The position numbers and the translations under genes were made by a program. From Proteobacteria bacterium UBA7415 (GTDB lineage Bacteria; Pseudomonadota; Gammaproteobacteria; Arenicellales; Arenicellaceae), in contig DKML01000029.1 of NCBI GenBank assembly GCA_002470515.1, positions 7,325-71,324 of the forward strand: 64,000 bases of DNA, in the 5' to 3' direction. Shown here piece by piece: positions 49,290-58,762 of the stretch; position 1 is the first letter of the stretch; every line of letters begins with the position of its first letter. The notes below the pieces were generated by a model. The model ran no database searches, was not told where the DNA came from, and was given only the letters and a program-made list of their open reading frames with translations.

Positions 49290-49398
49290 TTGCCTAGTTC
49301 TCAGGCTGTTTGGTTGGTGTATGAGTTTTTGCGAAGCAGCACTGTTATTATAAAAAAATTAGTCTGAGTCAAAATCACCACTTGTTACAGAGTAGAGC

Positions 49399-49917
49399 AT
49401 GAAAGAGAAAACTATTATTGGTCGCAGCGAATGGTGTGCCTTCCCTGATCTTCACGTAGCAGCAATTAAGGCACGAGTTGACTCAGGCGCTAAAACGTCT
49501 TCTATTCATGCGTTTAATATAGAAACGTTTGAGCGGGACGATGCGCCATGGGTTCGGTTTGAAGTTCACCCACTGGTAAATGATTTGGATATCACCATTG
49601 TTTGCGAGCAAGCCGTTGCCGACAAACGTTTAGTGAAGAGCTCGAGCGGCGAGGCTGAGTCTCGTTATGTTATCCGGACACCTATACAGCTTGCGGGAAA
49701 GGTTTGGGAGGTTGATTTAACCTTATCCAATAGAGACTCAATGGGGCATAGGATGTTGTTAGGCCGTGAAGCGATGAATGGACGCCTCATTATCGACCCA
49801 AGTTTAAGTTGTACGCAGGGACGTATGAAGATTAATGATCTCAAGAAGGCATACAAGGAAGCATCTGTACTCGCGGCTAAAATGTCTTTAGAATTTTCTA
49901 TCAATACGAGTTCGTAG
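49399..49917 (+). CDS. Retropepsin-like ATP-dependent zinc protease family protein (RimB-type), 172 aa
   Basis: A small aspartic-protease-fold protein of the family usually annotated as ATP-dependent zinc protease. It has the active-site-like DSGAKTSSIHA (Asp28), a middle VKSSSGEAESRYVIRTP and the C-terminal flap-like end MLLGREAMNGRLIIDPSLS. Relatives often sit next to rimK and trim poly-glutamate tails; rimK is absent here. It is a single gene between the carboxyltransferase fusion and an Lrp regulator. Confidence 0.85.
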   Translation: MKEKTIIGRSEWCAFPDLHVAAIKARVDSGAKTSSIHAFNIETFERDDAPWVRFEVHPLVNDLDITIVCEQAVADKRLVKSSSGEAESRYVIRTPIQLAGKVWEVDLTLSNRDSMGHRMLLGREAMNGRLIIDPSLSCTQGRMKINDLKKAYKEASVLAAKMSLEFSINTSS

Positions 49918-49960
49918 TTCAGGGGCGGTGCATTCTGTTGTATCAATCAGCAAGCTTGGG

Positions 49961-50425
49961 TTAGTCAGTAATATACTGAAGAGGTAGTTCCGTAGTGTGT
50001 TTCACTTCCTCCATTGCAAAAAACGCACTGACATCTTCGAGCTCCACTTTTGCAATTAATTTTTGATATACGTCGTCGTAGCTTTTAATGCTAGGGACTA
50101 CTGCTTTGAGCATGTAGTCAATGCTGCCTGACATCCTATAGAACTCTACGATCTCAGGTAATTCGTCAATTGCCGCTTTAAATTGCTCAAACCATGCTTG
50201 ACTGTGATGACGGGTTCGTATGTTTATAAACACAGTTACACCAAGATTAAGTTTATCTTTGTCGAGTAGGGCAACGCGCTTATGAATAAATCCTTGTTCT
50301 TGCAATTTTTGCAGTCGACGCCAGCAGGGGTTTGCCGTCAGGTTGATCTTCTCAGCCAACTCGGCCACGCTAATATCGGCGTTGTGTTGTAGGTGCTTTA
50401 AAATTAGCCGGTCGTATGTATCCAT
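49961..50425 (-). CDS. Lrp/AsnC family transcriptional regulator, 154 aa
   Basis: A feast/famine regulator. The N-terminal helix-turn-helix (LKHLQHNADISVAELAEKINLTANPCWRRLQKLQEQGFI in parts, about 8-46) is followed by a RAM/ACT-like ligand domain with FVNIRTRHHS-like strands (VFINIRTRHHSQAWFEQF) and MSGSIDYMLKAVVPSIKSYDDVYQKLI. Ligands of such proteins are amino acids. It is separated by about 200 bp from the divergent DUF6356 gene, a possible target together with itself; no binding site is asserted. Confidence 0.95.
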   Translation of the reverse strand: MDTYDRLILKHLQHNADISVAELAEKINLTANPCWRRLQKLQEQGFIHKRVALLDKDKLNLGVTVFINIRTRHHSQAWFEQFKAAIDELPEIVEFYRMSGSIDYMLKAVVPSIKSYDDVYQKLIAKVELEDVSAFFAMEEVKHTTELPLQYITD

Positions 50426-50633
50426 ATCCTTTTCGACAAACTTCAGCAGTTTGATAATTTTATTCTAATTATGAGGCATTATGCGGGATTATTTTATGGT
50501 GTAAATCGATTTTAGTGATTTTTATGGTAAGAGTTTGCAGTGTTATGTGGTTATTGTTTGTCTGGAAATGGCTGAAGTTAGCGCCTGCGCCGCTAAAAAC
50601 TAAGTCCAATTTATATTAATCACGGAGCACCGC

Positions 50634-50858
50634 ATGTCTCGTTTTCAAACGCTATTTACTGAGCATCCACAGAAAGTTGGCGAAACCTATTTCCAGCATC
50701 TCGGCGTCGCTGGTTCGTTTGGTTTACTGTTTTTAAAACTTGCTGGAATGTCCTTTGTTCATGCGTTATTCCCATGGTGCTATGAACGCGCGGCAAGCGA
50801 TCGAATAGAATTGCTTCACGATGAACTGTGTATCAAACGCGCTCGTACTATAGAGTGA
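50634..50858 (+). CDS. DUF6356 family protein, 74 aa
   Basis: A short protein with the pattern FTEHPQKVGETYFQHLGVAG (about 8-27), a hydrophobic helix with FGLLFLKLAGMSFVHALFPW (about 30-49), and a charged tail. This matches a small uncharacterised family found in alpha- and gammaproteobacteria. One membrane helix is likely. A CACGGAGCACCGC leader gives GGAG about eight bases before the ATG. Nothing about its function can be deduced from its neighbours. Confidence 0.75.
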   Translation: MSRFQTLFTEHPQKVGETYFQHLGVAGSFGLLFLKLAGMSFVHALFPWCYERAASDRIELLHDELCIKRARTIE

Positions 50859-51135
50859 GCGCTTTGAAATGTGTACAACAAATTAAAAAAGCTTTAGCCG
50901 CCGCAACTTCTAGTAGTGGTTACTTAGCTGCTGATATATGCGCTATTTCTTTTTGGTAGGTCGGATGCAAACTACGCTCTCGGCTCAGCAGACTATAGCT
51001 TCTAGAGCATATGCCTTAAGCCCGTATTGAGCATCGCAGAGACGAGTTTACTAAGCGCGTCTTTAGTCGTCTAGAATGAAATTGCGTGCACGCTATCGCG
51101 GTATCATTCGGTCTTAAAAGGATACTCTAACTAAC
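50859..51135. other. Intergenic region without recognised features
   Basis: About 280 bp between the DUF6356 gene and the cupin gene. I see no tRNA, terminator or convincing ORF. AAGGA at 51117-51121 is a possible ribosome site for the cupin gene, but it is 14 bases from the TTG start. Confidence 0.5.
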
Positions 51136-51822
51136 TTGAAAATTTCCGTGACAGCACCTATCAGCAATCTGAATATGGATTTGGCTAAGCAAATCGTTAT
51201 CGACACCACTGCTATGGAGTGGCAACCAAGCCCGGCACTCGGTGTACTCCGAAAACCTTTAGCGCGAGAAGAACGCGAATCAGGTCATGCAACCAGTATC
51301 GTAGAATATGCGGCAGGGGCGAGATTTAAACGACACGAACATCCAAAAGGAGAGGAGATTCTTGTGCTGAGCGGTGTGTTTTCTGACGAATCGGGGGATT
51401 ATGGACCAGGGCATTATTTTCGTAATCCCGCGGGCTCTGGTCACGCACCCTTTAGTGAGGGTGGTTGTACGTTGCTCGTTAAGCTGTGCCAATTTCAAAA
51501 TGGAGACACCGAACGCGTGAGTATTGGAACACAGCAGTCTCAATGGCTGCCAGGGCAGGGTGGTATGCAAGTAATGCCGTTGCATTCCTTTGGTACTGAG
51601 CACACTGCATTGGTAAAATGGCCAGCAGGAGAACGATTCAAACCTCATTACCATGTAGGCGGCGAGGAGATTTACGTTATCTCGGGTGTGTTTCAGGACG
51701 AGTTTGGTTCCTACGCTGCGGGTACATGGCTTCGTAGTCCGCATATGTCTCAACATTTCCCGTTTGTGGAAGAAGAGACTATTATCTGGGTCAAGACAGG
51801 GCATCTCGCGTTAGCCGACTAG
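51136..51822 (+). CDS. Two-cupin ChrR-like protein, 228 aa
   Basis: Two cupin domains in tandem of the ChrR C-terminal type, a metal-binding beta barrel. The first, about residues 30-110, has ARFKRHEHPKGEEILVLSGVFSDESGDY in parts. The second, about 140-220, has ERFKPHYHVGGEEIYVISGVFQDEFGSY in parts, each with a His/Glu set for Zn or Fe. No N-terminal anti-sigma zinc domain is present, and no ECF sigma gene is adjacent, so a direct anti-sigma role is unlikely; an oxidative-stress or dioxygenase-like role is possible. The TTG at 51136 is the longest start; ATG at 51175 (MDLAKQIVIDTT) better matches relatives. Confidence 0.8.
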   Translation: MKISVTAPISNLNMDLAKQIVIDTTAMEWQPSPALGVLRKPLAREERESGHATSIVEYAAGARFKRHEHPKGEEILVLSGVFSDESGDYGPGHYFRNPAGSGHAPFSEGGCTLLVKLCQFQNGDTERVSIGTQQSQWLPGQGGMQVMPLHSFGTEHTALVKWPAGERFKPHYHVGGEEIYVISGVFQDEFGSYAAGTWLRSPHMSQHFPFVEEETIIWVKTGHLALAD

Positions 51823-51886
51823 ACAAACCTAAAGTTGACTGACGTATTTAAAAAAATCATAGCGCGTGCTTCGCAGGGCTAACCTT

Positions 51887-52387
51887 ATGTTAAATATTCA
51901 CTTTTTTTGTGTTGGCGGTACGATCGACAAAATTTATTTTGATGCCAGCAGCAAGTATGAAGTTGGATCGCCTGCGGTAAAGGCGTTACTGGCGGATCTG
52001 CCGACTAATATTGATGCAACTGTAACGTCTGTAATGGCTAAGGACAGTTTAGAAATGACTGATGACGATAGGGTCGATCTGCTTGAGGCGGTCAGCGCAG
52101 CACCACAGAAGTTAATCGTTATTACCCACGGCACAGACACCATGCCGATGACGGCCGAATACTTAAAGGCGAATGGCGGTGATAAATTAGCCGACAAGGT
52201 CATTGTGATGACGGGAGCATTGGCGCCGGCTATCTTTAAAGACAGCGATGCGGAGTTCAATTTGGGCTCAGCCGTCGCCGCGAGCCAGTGTTTAGACCCC
52301 GGTGTTTACATTGCCATGAATGGTGAAGTTTTTGTGGCTGGTAAAGTTTATAAAGATCTTAAGAAGAGTCGCTTTGTAGCCAAATAG
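51887..52387 (+). CDS. Short asparaginase-domain protein, 166 aa
   Basis: It carries only the N-terminal domain of an L-asparaginase. FFCVGGTIDK holds the first catalytic Thr, and VITHGTDTM the second Thr-Asp pair near residue 83. VIVMTGALAPA and NLGSAVAAS follow. Classical enzymes are about 330 residues with a second domain that completes the neighbouring active site; here the protein ends after VYIAMNGEVF...KVYKD. Short proteins of this size exist in several gammaproteobacteria and may act on other amides. Start ATG 51887 follows an AGGG site; a GTG at 51866 is in frame. A strong terminator follows. Confidence 0.85.
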   Translation: MLNIHFFCVGGTIDKIYFDASSKYEVGSPAVKALLADLPTNIDATVTSVMAKDSLEMTDDDRVDLLEAVSAAPQKLIVITHGTDTMPMTAEYLKANGGDKLADKVIVMTGALAPAIFKDSDAEFNLGSAVAASQCLDPGVYIAMNGEVFVAGKVYKDLKKSRFVAK

Positions 52388-52424
52388 CGTGCTCTACATT
52401 TTTTCGAAAAGCTATTAGAAACAA

Positions 52425-52462
52425 AAAAAGCCCGTTTAGACAAAAATCTAAACGGGCTTTTT
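52425..52462. terminator. Bidirectional terminator between the asparaginase gene and htpG
   Basis: A 12-bp perfect stem AGCCCGTTTAGA/TCTAAACGGGCT with loop CAAAAA is flanked by A-run and T-run. It serves both converging genes. Confidence 0.96.
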
Positions 52463-52487
52463 AAATAACGCTAAAAATCAGCAGTTG

Positions 52488-54374
52488 TTAGCTAGCGAGC
52501 AATAAACGGTTTATTCGTTTCACATAGTCCGCAGGGTCTTTTAGTTGTGCGCCTTCGCTTAAAGCCGCTTGATCGAACAACACTTGCGCCCAATCGGCCA
52601 GAGACTCGTCGTCTGCCTTAAGTCCCTTGATGAGCGGATGCTCAGGGTTTATTTCTAGAATCGGCTTAGAGCTTGGTGCATCTTGGCCCATAGCTTTCAT
52701 AATACGTTCTAGGTTAGCGCCCGGATCGTTCTCGTCAGCCACCAAGCATGCAGGGGACTCAGTTAAGCGGGATGTTAAACGAACCTCTTTTACAGAATCA
52801 GCGAGCGCCTCAGCAAGCTTGTCTGTGATGCTGCTCATTGATTCTTTTTGCTCTTCTTGCTGCTGTAACTCGTCTTCAGAAAGATCTAGGTCGCCTTTGC
52901 TGACAGACTGAAGCTTCTTTCCATCAAAATCAGGCAAGCTGTTGACCAGCCATTCGTCTACAGGATCACTTAGTAACAACACTTCTAAGCCTTTTTTGGT
53001 AAACATCTCCAAATGCGGAGACCCAAGAGCCGCTCGATGAGTTTCGGCAGTAATGTAGTAAATCGTTTCTTGGCCATCCTTCATGCGTGCAACATAGTCA
53101 CTCAGAGAAACCGTTTGGGACTCCTCGTTGCTGTGTGTGCTCGCAAATCTAAGTAGGCCTAATAATGTGTCCTTGTTGGCAAAATCCTCAACCATGCCTT
53201 CTTTCATTACTTGACCGAACTCGTTCCAAAACGACTGATAAGCCTCTGAATCGTCTTTAGCGACGCGAGTTAATTCATCAAGCACGCGTTTAACGGCGCG
53301 GGTTTTGATTTTTTGAATATCACGATCGCTTTGTAAAATTTCGCGCGAAACGTTAAGCGGTAAATCAGCTGCATCGATAACCCCCTTTACGAACCTAAGG
53401 TAATTAGGCATCAGGTTTTCGGCGTCATCCATAATGAATACACGGCGCACGTAGAGCTTTAGGCCCTTACGATTTTCTCTGTTCCACAAATCAAAAGGCG
53501 CTTTCTTAGGGATGAACAACAGTGACGTGTATTCAATGTTGCCCTCAACCTTGTGGTGCAAAGTTGATAGAGGCGGCTCCATGTCATAGCTTAAGCCTTG
53601 ATAAAAGCTTTGGTACTCTTCTTCGCTAATCTCATTTTTAGGACGTGCCCAGAGAGCTGTACCTGTATTGACCGCCTCGTATTCACGCGGAGCGTTTTCG
53701 TCTGGCTCGCCTTCTTCGTTAAGAACTGGGGCACCCAGCATTTTAATTGGCAGAGAAATATGTTCAGAGTAGGTGTTAATGATGTGGCGCAGACGTTGGT
53801 CTTGCAGGTATTCCTCTTCTTCGTCGCGAAGATGCAGAGTTATTCGCGTGCCTACTTCAAGATCGCCCGCTTCACCAATGCTGAATTCGCCTTTGCCGGC
53901 AGACTCCCAACTTACGCACTCATCGCTGCCTGCCTTTCGAGTTTCTAACACAACTTTGTCGGCAACCATAAAAACGGAGTAAAAGCCTACGCCAAACTGG
54001 CCAATTAGGTTTACGTCAGAATCGGCGTCTTTGCCTTTAGCTTGTTGCATTGCCTGCATAAAGCCTTTAGTGCCAGAACGGGCGATGGTGCCGATGTTTT
54101 CAATAACTTCATCATGGCTCATACCAATACCATTGTCGCTAATGGTCAAGGTTTTCGCGTCTGCATCTATATCGATCTTTACGGCGAGCTCTTCGCCATC
54201 CACCAAAAGACTGGCATCAGTTAGTGCTTCGAATCGACGTTTGTCGATCGCGTCTGAGGCATTCGATATGAGTTCGCGTAGAAAAATCTCTTTTTGGCTA
54301 TACAGCGAGTTAATCATTAGGTCGAGTAGCTGGCTGATCTCGGTTTGAAAAACGTGTGTCTCTTGTTTGCTCAT
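52488..54374 (-). CDS. htpG: HSP90-family chaperone HtpG, 628 aa
   Basis: The bacterial Hsp90 ATPase. The start is ATG 54374 (MSKQETHVFQTEI); the frame is open for 35 more codons upstream but without conservation. The N-terminal GHKL ATP site has ELISNASDAIDKRR, ISDNGIGMSHDEVIENIGTIARSGT in parts, and GQFGVGFYSVF near residue 120. The middle domain carries KLYVRRVFIMD and NVSREILQSD. A C-terminal dimerisation domain closes the protein. Length is standard. I did not find an unambiguous sigma-32 promoter upstream. It is a single gene. Confidence 0.97.
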   Translation of the reverse strand: MSKQETHVFQTEISQLLDLMINSLYSQKEIFLRELISNASDAIDKRRFEALTDASLLVDGEELAVKIDIDADAKTLTISDNGIGMSHDEVIENIGTIARSGTKGFMQAMQQAKGKDADSDVNLIGQFGVGFYSVFMVADKVVLETRKAGSDECVSWESAGKGEFSIGEAGDLEVGTRITLHLRDEEEEYLQDQRLRHIINTYSEHISLPIKMLGAPVLNEEGEPDENAPREYEAVNTGTALWARPKNEISEEEYQSFYQGLSYDMEPPLSTLHHKVEGNIEYTSLLFIPKKAPFDLWNRENRKGLKLYVRRVFIMDDAENLMPNYLRFVKGVIDAADLPLNVSREILQSDRDIQKIKTRAVKRVLDELTRVAKDDSEAYQSFWNEFGQVMKEGMVEDFANKDTLLGLLRFASTHSNEESQTVSLSDYVARMKDGQETIYYITAETHRAALGSPHLEMFTKKGLEVLLLSDPVDEWLVNSLPDFDGKKLQSVSKGDLDLSEDELQQQEEQKESMSSITDKLAEALADSVKEVRLTSRLTESPACLVADENDPGANLERIMKAMGQDAPSSKPILEINPEHPLIKGLKADDESLADWAQVLFDQAALSEGAQLKDPADYVKRINRLLLAS

Positions 54375-54663
54375 AATTGGTTTATTAATAGTCGTGAAGT
54401 TAAAAATGATCCGTGTTGAATCGTTGTAGATGGACGAGTAATAGGGGCGCAATGCCCAAACTTCAAGAGTTGGAGGCAATGAAACGGTTTGAGAGACGAA
54501 TAGTTGTTTTTTTAGTTAAATTCGTTGACGCAAATGTGGTCTGTGAGTATAGTCGCGCCTCAGCGAATTTGGGTCACGCTATGAGTTGCTTCTTCAAGAC
54601 TGCTTTGTACTGTTTACAGATACAAGTGAATATTGAAAAAGATAGTGGATGTGATCCGTCAGT

Positions 54664-54740
<77 letters not shown>

Positions 54741-54762
54741 ATTCGCAGTCGATAAGAGTTGA

Positions 54763-54839
54763 GCGCCCGTAGCTCAACTGGATAGAGCAACGGCCTTCTA
54801 AGCCGTAGGTTACAGGTTCAAGTCCTGTCGGGCGCGCCA
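54763..54839 (+). tRNA. tRNA-Arg (anticodon TCT)
   Basis: Acceptor GCGCCCG/CGGGCGC, D-arm TAGCTCAACTGGATAGAGC, anticodon stem ACGGC/GCCGT with loop CTTCTAA (TCT), T-arm AGGTTCAAGTCCT, discriminator G, encoded CCA. It lies 22 bases after tRNA-Pro and is probably cut from the same transcript. Confidence 0.96.
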
Positions 54840-55006
54840 TACTTTACGCTCGATGAATAGGCTTAAAGTTGGGATTAAAAATGGCTCTGGTTTATCGATT
54901 TGCGACGTTGAATGATGGTGTTTTAGTGCTAAATATTTAGGCATCAAGGTGCTAACCTAATTAGAAATTGGGTATGATATGGGCATTAGAGCGGAAACGA
55001 CAATGT

Positions 55007-55083
55007 GGTGATTGTAGCTCAGTTGGTAGAGCCCCGGATTGTGATTCCGGTGGTCGTGGGTTCGAGCCCCATCAGTCACCCCA
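55007..55083 (+). tRNA. tRNA-His (anticodon GTG)
   Basis: Acceptor GTGATTG/CAGTCAC, with the extra encoded G at position -1 facing C73, the histidine identity pair. The anticodon stem is CCGGA/TCCGG with loop TTGTGAT (GTG), and the T-arm is GTGGGTTCGAGCCCC. CCA is encoded. The 167-bp gap before it may hold its own promoter; TATGAT at 54973 is a candidate -10 box. Confidence 0.95.
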
Positions 55084-55161
55084 GTTTTCAAGATGGTTTT
55101 CAGCTAGAAAACCTTCACCAACAAAGAATTACTTGAACGATGCAAAGTCGTACAAGGCAGT

Positions 55162-55246
<85 letters not shown>

Positions 55247-55361
55247 TTTTTTTGGTGCACAGTAAAAATAAAAGAGCATTCATTTCGGAGTTCGTTCTTT
55301 ATTCATTCGAGTGCGACGAAATCAGCGCATTCGTAATTGTCTTTCGACTCAAACGTTAAAT

Positions 55362-55403
55362 CCACATAAACGGCCTATAAAACAATAGGTTATGCGGTTT
55401 TTT
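55362..55403 (+). terminator. Probable terminator of the tRNA cluster
   Basis: CCACATAA pairs with TTATGCGG (one mismatch), and inside it CCTAT pairs with ATAGG. Six T follow directly. The rest of the 55247-55722 gap before tig shows no ORF or other structure that I can support. Confidence 0.7.
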
Positions 55404-55722
55404 GTGTATTCTTTTCGTCTTAGCTTAGCGTTTTTCAGTGAGCGACGAGGACTTCGTTGTTTAAACCCTAAATGTTTGCGCTCTAAGTCCTTTTAACTAA
55501 GGTTGGGCGGTGATAGAATCGCGCTCCGAAAAATACACCTTTAGAGATTTCCTCTTAATGTATTAAGTCGTCGTTAGAGCTTTGTTCTAACGCTCTGGTA
55601 CACGGCGTCATTTCGTGAATAGAATAGGTAGTTAAGCACTTTAAGCAGTCTATAAGCCCCCCTCCAACCAAGAATTAAGGTTGAAGGGAATACCCAAACT
55701 CTTAATCCAAAAGTTTAAAAAG

Positions 55723-57033
55723 ATGTCAACACCTGTAGAAAAAGTAAGCAGCATCGGCCGTAAAATTTCGGTTGCAGTGCCTGCTGATCAAGTAGAATCG
55801 GCCATTCAAGGCCGCCTAAAGCAACTGTCAAAGCGCGTTAAAATTCAGGGTTTTCGCCCTGGAAAAGTGCCTATGAAAATTGTCGAACAACAATATCGTG
55901 GTACCGCTATTAATGACGTGCTGCCAGAATTAATCGAAGGTAGTTTGCAAAAGGCTCTAATCGAAGCAGATGTCGTGCCGGCTGTACAGCCAGACGTTAT
56001 CCCTAATGCTTTGGAAAAAGGGCAGGATTTTACGTTTACAGCAACGTTTGATGTTTATCCTGAGTTCGGGAAATTGGATTTAGACGGCATTAAGGTCAAA
56101 AAGCCTGTCAGCGAAGTTCAAGATGCAGACGTAGATCGCGTGATCGAAAATATGCGTAAGCAACAGCTCACTTGGAAAGACATTAAACGTAAGTCAAAGA
56201 AGGGTGACCGAGCCACTATTGATTTTGTTGGTTCTATTGATGGCGAGGAGTTTGACGGCGGTAAAGCTCAGGATCATGCTTTTGTTATCGGCGAAGGGCA
56301 GATGCTTGCTGATTTCGAAGATGGTGTTAAGGGCATGAAAGCGGGTGATGAAGGCGATATCAACGTTACATTCCCAGACGACTACAACGAAGACCTTGGT
56401 GGCAAAACTGCGGTATTCAAGATTACCGTCAAGTCTATTGCAGAGTCAGAGTTGCCTGAAGTCAACGAAGATTTTGTTAAGTCCTTTGGAATCGAAGGCG
56501 GTAAAGTTGAAGATTTACGCGCTGAGGTCCAGTCTAATCTTGAGACCAACCTAGAGAGCCAGCTGAGTACAATGATTCGCCAGCGCGCTTTCGACGCTTT
56601 ATTGGAGCAAAACGAAGTAGAATTACCACTTAAAATGGTCCAGTCTGAAGCGTCTAGAATGGTTCAAGAACAAAAAAATCAGATTATTCAACAAGGCATA
56701 GATCCTAAAATGTTGGAGAATATGCCTGACCCTGAATTTGAAACATTGCGTCCTCAAGCAGAAAAGCGCGTTTCGCTAGGTTTGCTGATGATGGAAGTTG
56801 TACGCGCCAATGATCTTAAGCCTGATGTTGCATTAGTTGATGCGAAGTTGCAAAAAATGGCTTCTTCTTACGAAGATTCAGATGGTTTCATCAACTACTA
56901 CAAGAATAATCAGGAAGCTTTAGCGCAAGTTGAGTCTCTAGTGTTAGAGGAGCAGGTTGTCGATTTGTTGCTTTCGAAAGCGAAAACAAGTGACGAAAAG
57001 ATCAAGGCCGCTGACATACTGAATATGCAGTAA
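55723..57033 (+). CDS. tig: Trigger factor, 436 aa
   Basis: The ribosome-bound chaperone and prolyl isomerase for nascent chains. The start is ATG 55723 (MSTPVEKVSSIGRKISVAVP); the frame extends to a TTG at 55681 without conservation. The ribosome-binding domain contains the signature GFRPGKVPM near residue 43. An FKBP-type PPIase domain lies at about 150-245 (GDRATIDFVGSIDGEEFDGG). The C-terminal helical substrate cradle follows. It precedes clpP, clpX and lon as in most gammaproteobacteria, and has its own terminator. Confidence 0.97.
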   Translation: MSTPVEKVSSIGRKISVAVPADQVESAIQGRLKQLSKRVKIQGFRPGKVPMKIVEQQYRGTAINDVLPELIEGSLQKALIEADVVPAVQPDVIPNALEKGQDFTFTATFDVYPEFGKLDLDGIKVKKPVSEVQDADVDRVIENMRKQQLTWKDIKRKSKKGDRATIDFVGSIDGEEFDGGKAQDHAFVIGEGQMLADFEDGVKGMKAGDEGDINVTFPDDYNEDLGGKTAVFKITVKSIAESELPEVNEDFVKSFGIEGGKVEDLRAEVQSNLETNLESQLSTMIRQRAFDALLEQNEVELPLKMVQSEASRMVQEQKNQIIQQGIDPKMLENMPDPEFETLRPQAEKRVSLGLLMMEVVRANDLKPDVALVDAKLQKMASSYEDSDGFINYYKNNQEALAQVESLVLEEQVVDLLLSKAKTSDEKIKAADILNMQ

Positions 57034-57111
57034 CAATCGTCGTGCTATACCGGGACAGCCACGGACTTAGCTGCTACCGTGACTTACATAGCTACAGCGA
57101 CTCAATAAAAG

Positions 57112-57144
57112 AACGCCAAGCAGTTTATCTGCCTGGCGTTTTTT
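57112..57144 (+). terminator. Terminator after tig
   Basis: AACGCCA-GCAG pairs with CTGC-TGGCGTT (one bulge each side) around a TTTAT loop, followed by six T. The remaining sequence to clpP (57145-57471) has no gene; two similar TAATA(A)TTTGAC stretches near 57356-57392 may include promoter elements. Confidence 0.9.
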
Positions 57145-57471
57145 GTTAAAGCTGCGGCGGAGTGAGATATTACCATCGTGCCGATCTGTTATCAGGCTAG
57201 AAAGTGGCTGTCTCAACGTTTGATTCTGCAGCAAAAACTGTAGATGCCCTTGTCATTGGCTCGTTTGTCCGCATATTCCGATCATTGAGTATTCATGCTC
57301 TTTGATCGACTGTGATAGGCTTTGAAAACCGATTGCGAGGCGAGTTGCAATTGAACTAATATTTGACTGACTATCTGACTAATAATTTGACCGAATGTTT
57401 CAGCGATTCTGGAATAAACGTTAATTTGATAGTTGTCCCATGAAATCAACAATAGACCACCCTATATAACT

Positions 57472-58116
57472 ATGAAGCAACAATTTAGCGAACTAGAAGC
57501 GAAAGGATTTGTATCACCAGAAGCCGCAGGCGGACTCGTGCCTATGGTTGTTGAGAACTCTGGCCGAGGCGAAAGAGCCTATGATATTTATTCTCGACTT
57601 TTAAAGGAACGAGTCATCTTCTTGGTTGGTCAAGTCGAAGACTATATGGCCAATTTAATTGTGGCGCAGTTGTTGTTTCTTGAGTCTGAGAATCCTGACA
57701 AAGATATTAGCCTCTATATCAATAGCCCAGGCGGTTCAGTGACTGCTGGCATGGCTATTTATGACACCATGCAATTTATTAAGCCCAAGGTCAGCACAGT
57801 GTGTATCGGCCAAGCCGCGAGTATGGGTGCTTTGTTGCTCACCGCTGGTGCTACAGGTAGCCGGTATGCGCTGCCGCATGCAAGAATAATGATTCATCAG
57901 CCCTTAGGCGGTTTTCAAGGCCAAGCTACCGATATTGATATTCATGCTCGCGAGATATTACGAGTTCGTGAAGAATTAAATACGATTATGGCTAAGCACA
58001 CAGGTCAAAAATTAGAGAAAGTTCAAGACGACACAGAACGAGATAATTTTATGTCGGCCGAAGAAGCTAAAAAATACGGTTTGATTGATGATGTAATCGA
58101 GCAGCGTGCTTCCTAA
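57472..58116 (+). CDS. clpP: ATP-dependent Clp protease proteolytic subunit, 214 aa
   Basis: The serine peptidase of ClpXP/ClpAP. The catalytic serine is in [11 protein letters not shown] (Ser117 from this start), the His in ARIMIHQP (His142), and the Asp in the DTERDNFMS segment. A propeptide-like N-terminal stretch precedes [20 protein letters not shown], where mature ClpP normally begins. ATG 57472 is chosen; a TTG at 57433 is in frame with unconserved residues. The gene is followed after 18 bases by a rhodanese gene rather than directly by clpX. Confidence 0.97.
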   Translation: MKQQFSELEAKGFVSPEAAGGLVPMVVENSGRGERAYDIYSRLLKERVIFLVGQVEDYMANLIVAQLLFLESENPDKDISLYINSPGGSVTAGMAIYDTMQFIKPKVSTVCIGQAASMGALLLTAGATGSRYALPHARIMIHQPLGGFQGQATDIDIHAREILRVREELNTIMAKHTGQKLEKVQDDTERDNFMSAEEAKKYGLIDDVIEQRAS

Positions 58117-58134
58117 TTCAGGTTGTTTAAGACT

Positions 58135-58551
58135 ATGAACTTAAGTTTGTTGCTCGTTTTGATTGTTGTTGGGTCTGCGCAGACAGTTTTAGCAGGCTCG
58201 AGTTCTGTTTCTACGAGCCAAAGGCTTACTCAGGCCACACAATTGCCTGAGGCGCAGCAGACACCATCTAAGTCTAGTGAGTCGATAGAAGCCCCGGCGC
58301 TCTATGTGGACGTGCGCTCCTGGGTAGAGAACCAGGTAGATGGGGTAGAAGGCCACACACATATTCATTATCCCGATATTGCGACAGAAATTGGACAACA
58401 TGCTCAGTCAAAAGAGCAAAAAATCTATGTTTATTGTGCCGTTGGTGGGAGGGCTGAGAAGGCCAGGCAAAGTCTGATGAGCATTGGCTATACGGATGTG
58501 GTTAACCTCGGCGGAATTGAAGATGTTAAAGCGTCGTTGAGCACGCAATAG
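58135..58551 (+). CDS. Exported rhodanese-like protein, 138 aa
   Basis: A periplasmic single-domain rhodanese resembling PspE/GlpE. An N-terminal signal peptide (LSLLLVLIVVGSAQTVLAG) is followed by a Ser/Gln-rich linker. The rhodanese fold starts YVDVRSWVENQVDGVEGHTHIHYPDI, and the active-site loop YCAVGGRAEKA carries the catalytic Cys near residue 101. It would transfer sulfane sulfur to a thiol acceptor. It sits 18 bases after clpP, so it is likely co-transcribed, which is not the standard clpP-clpX arrangement. Start ATG 58135 is preferred to TTG 58123. Confidence 0.9.
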   Translation: MNLSLLLVLIVVGSAQTVLAGSSSVSTSQRLTQATQLPEAQQTPSKSSESIEAPALYVDVRSWVENQVDGVEGHTHIHYPDIATEIGQHAQSKEQKIYVYCAVGGRAEKARQSLMSIGYTDVVNLGGIEDVKASLSTQ

Positions 58552-58762
58552 GGATTGAGCTTTTTGGTTCCTTAAAAAGCTCTACTAGAATCACAGGTTT
58601 GCTTCGATTAGGGTTCTACTTTAGGGTACAATTTGTGCTCTGATCGTTGTGCAAAGCATTTAAACATCAGGCGTTTCATTAGTTGAGCGCGATTTTTTAT
58701 AAAAACATAAAACAAGCGATACGAAGTAAGCTCTTTGAGAGAGCGTTGAAAGAGAGGCATTT

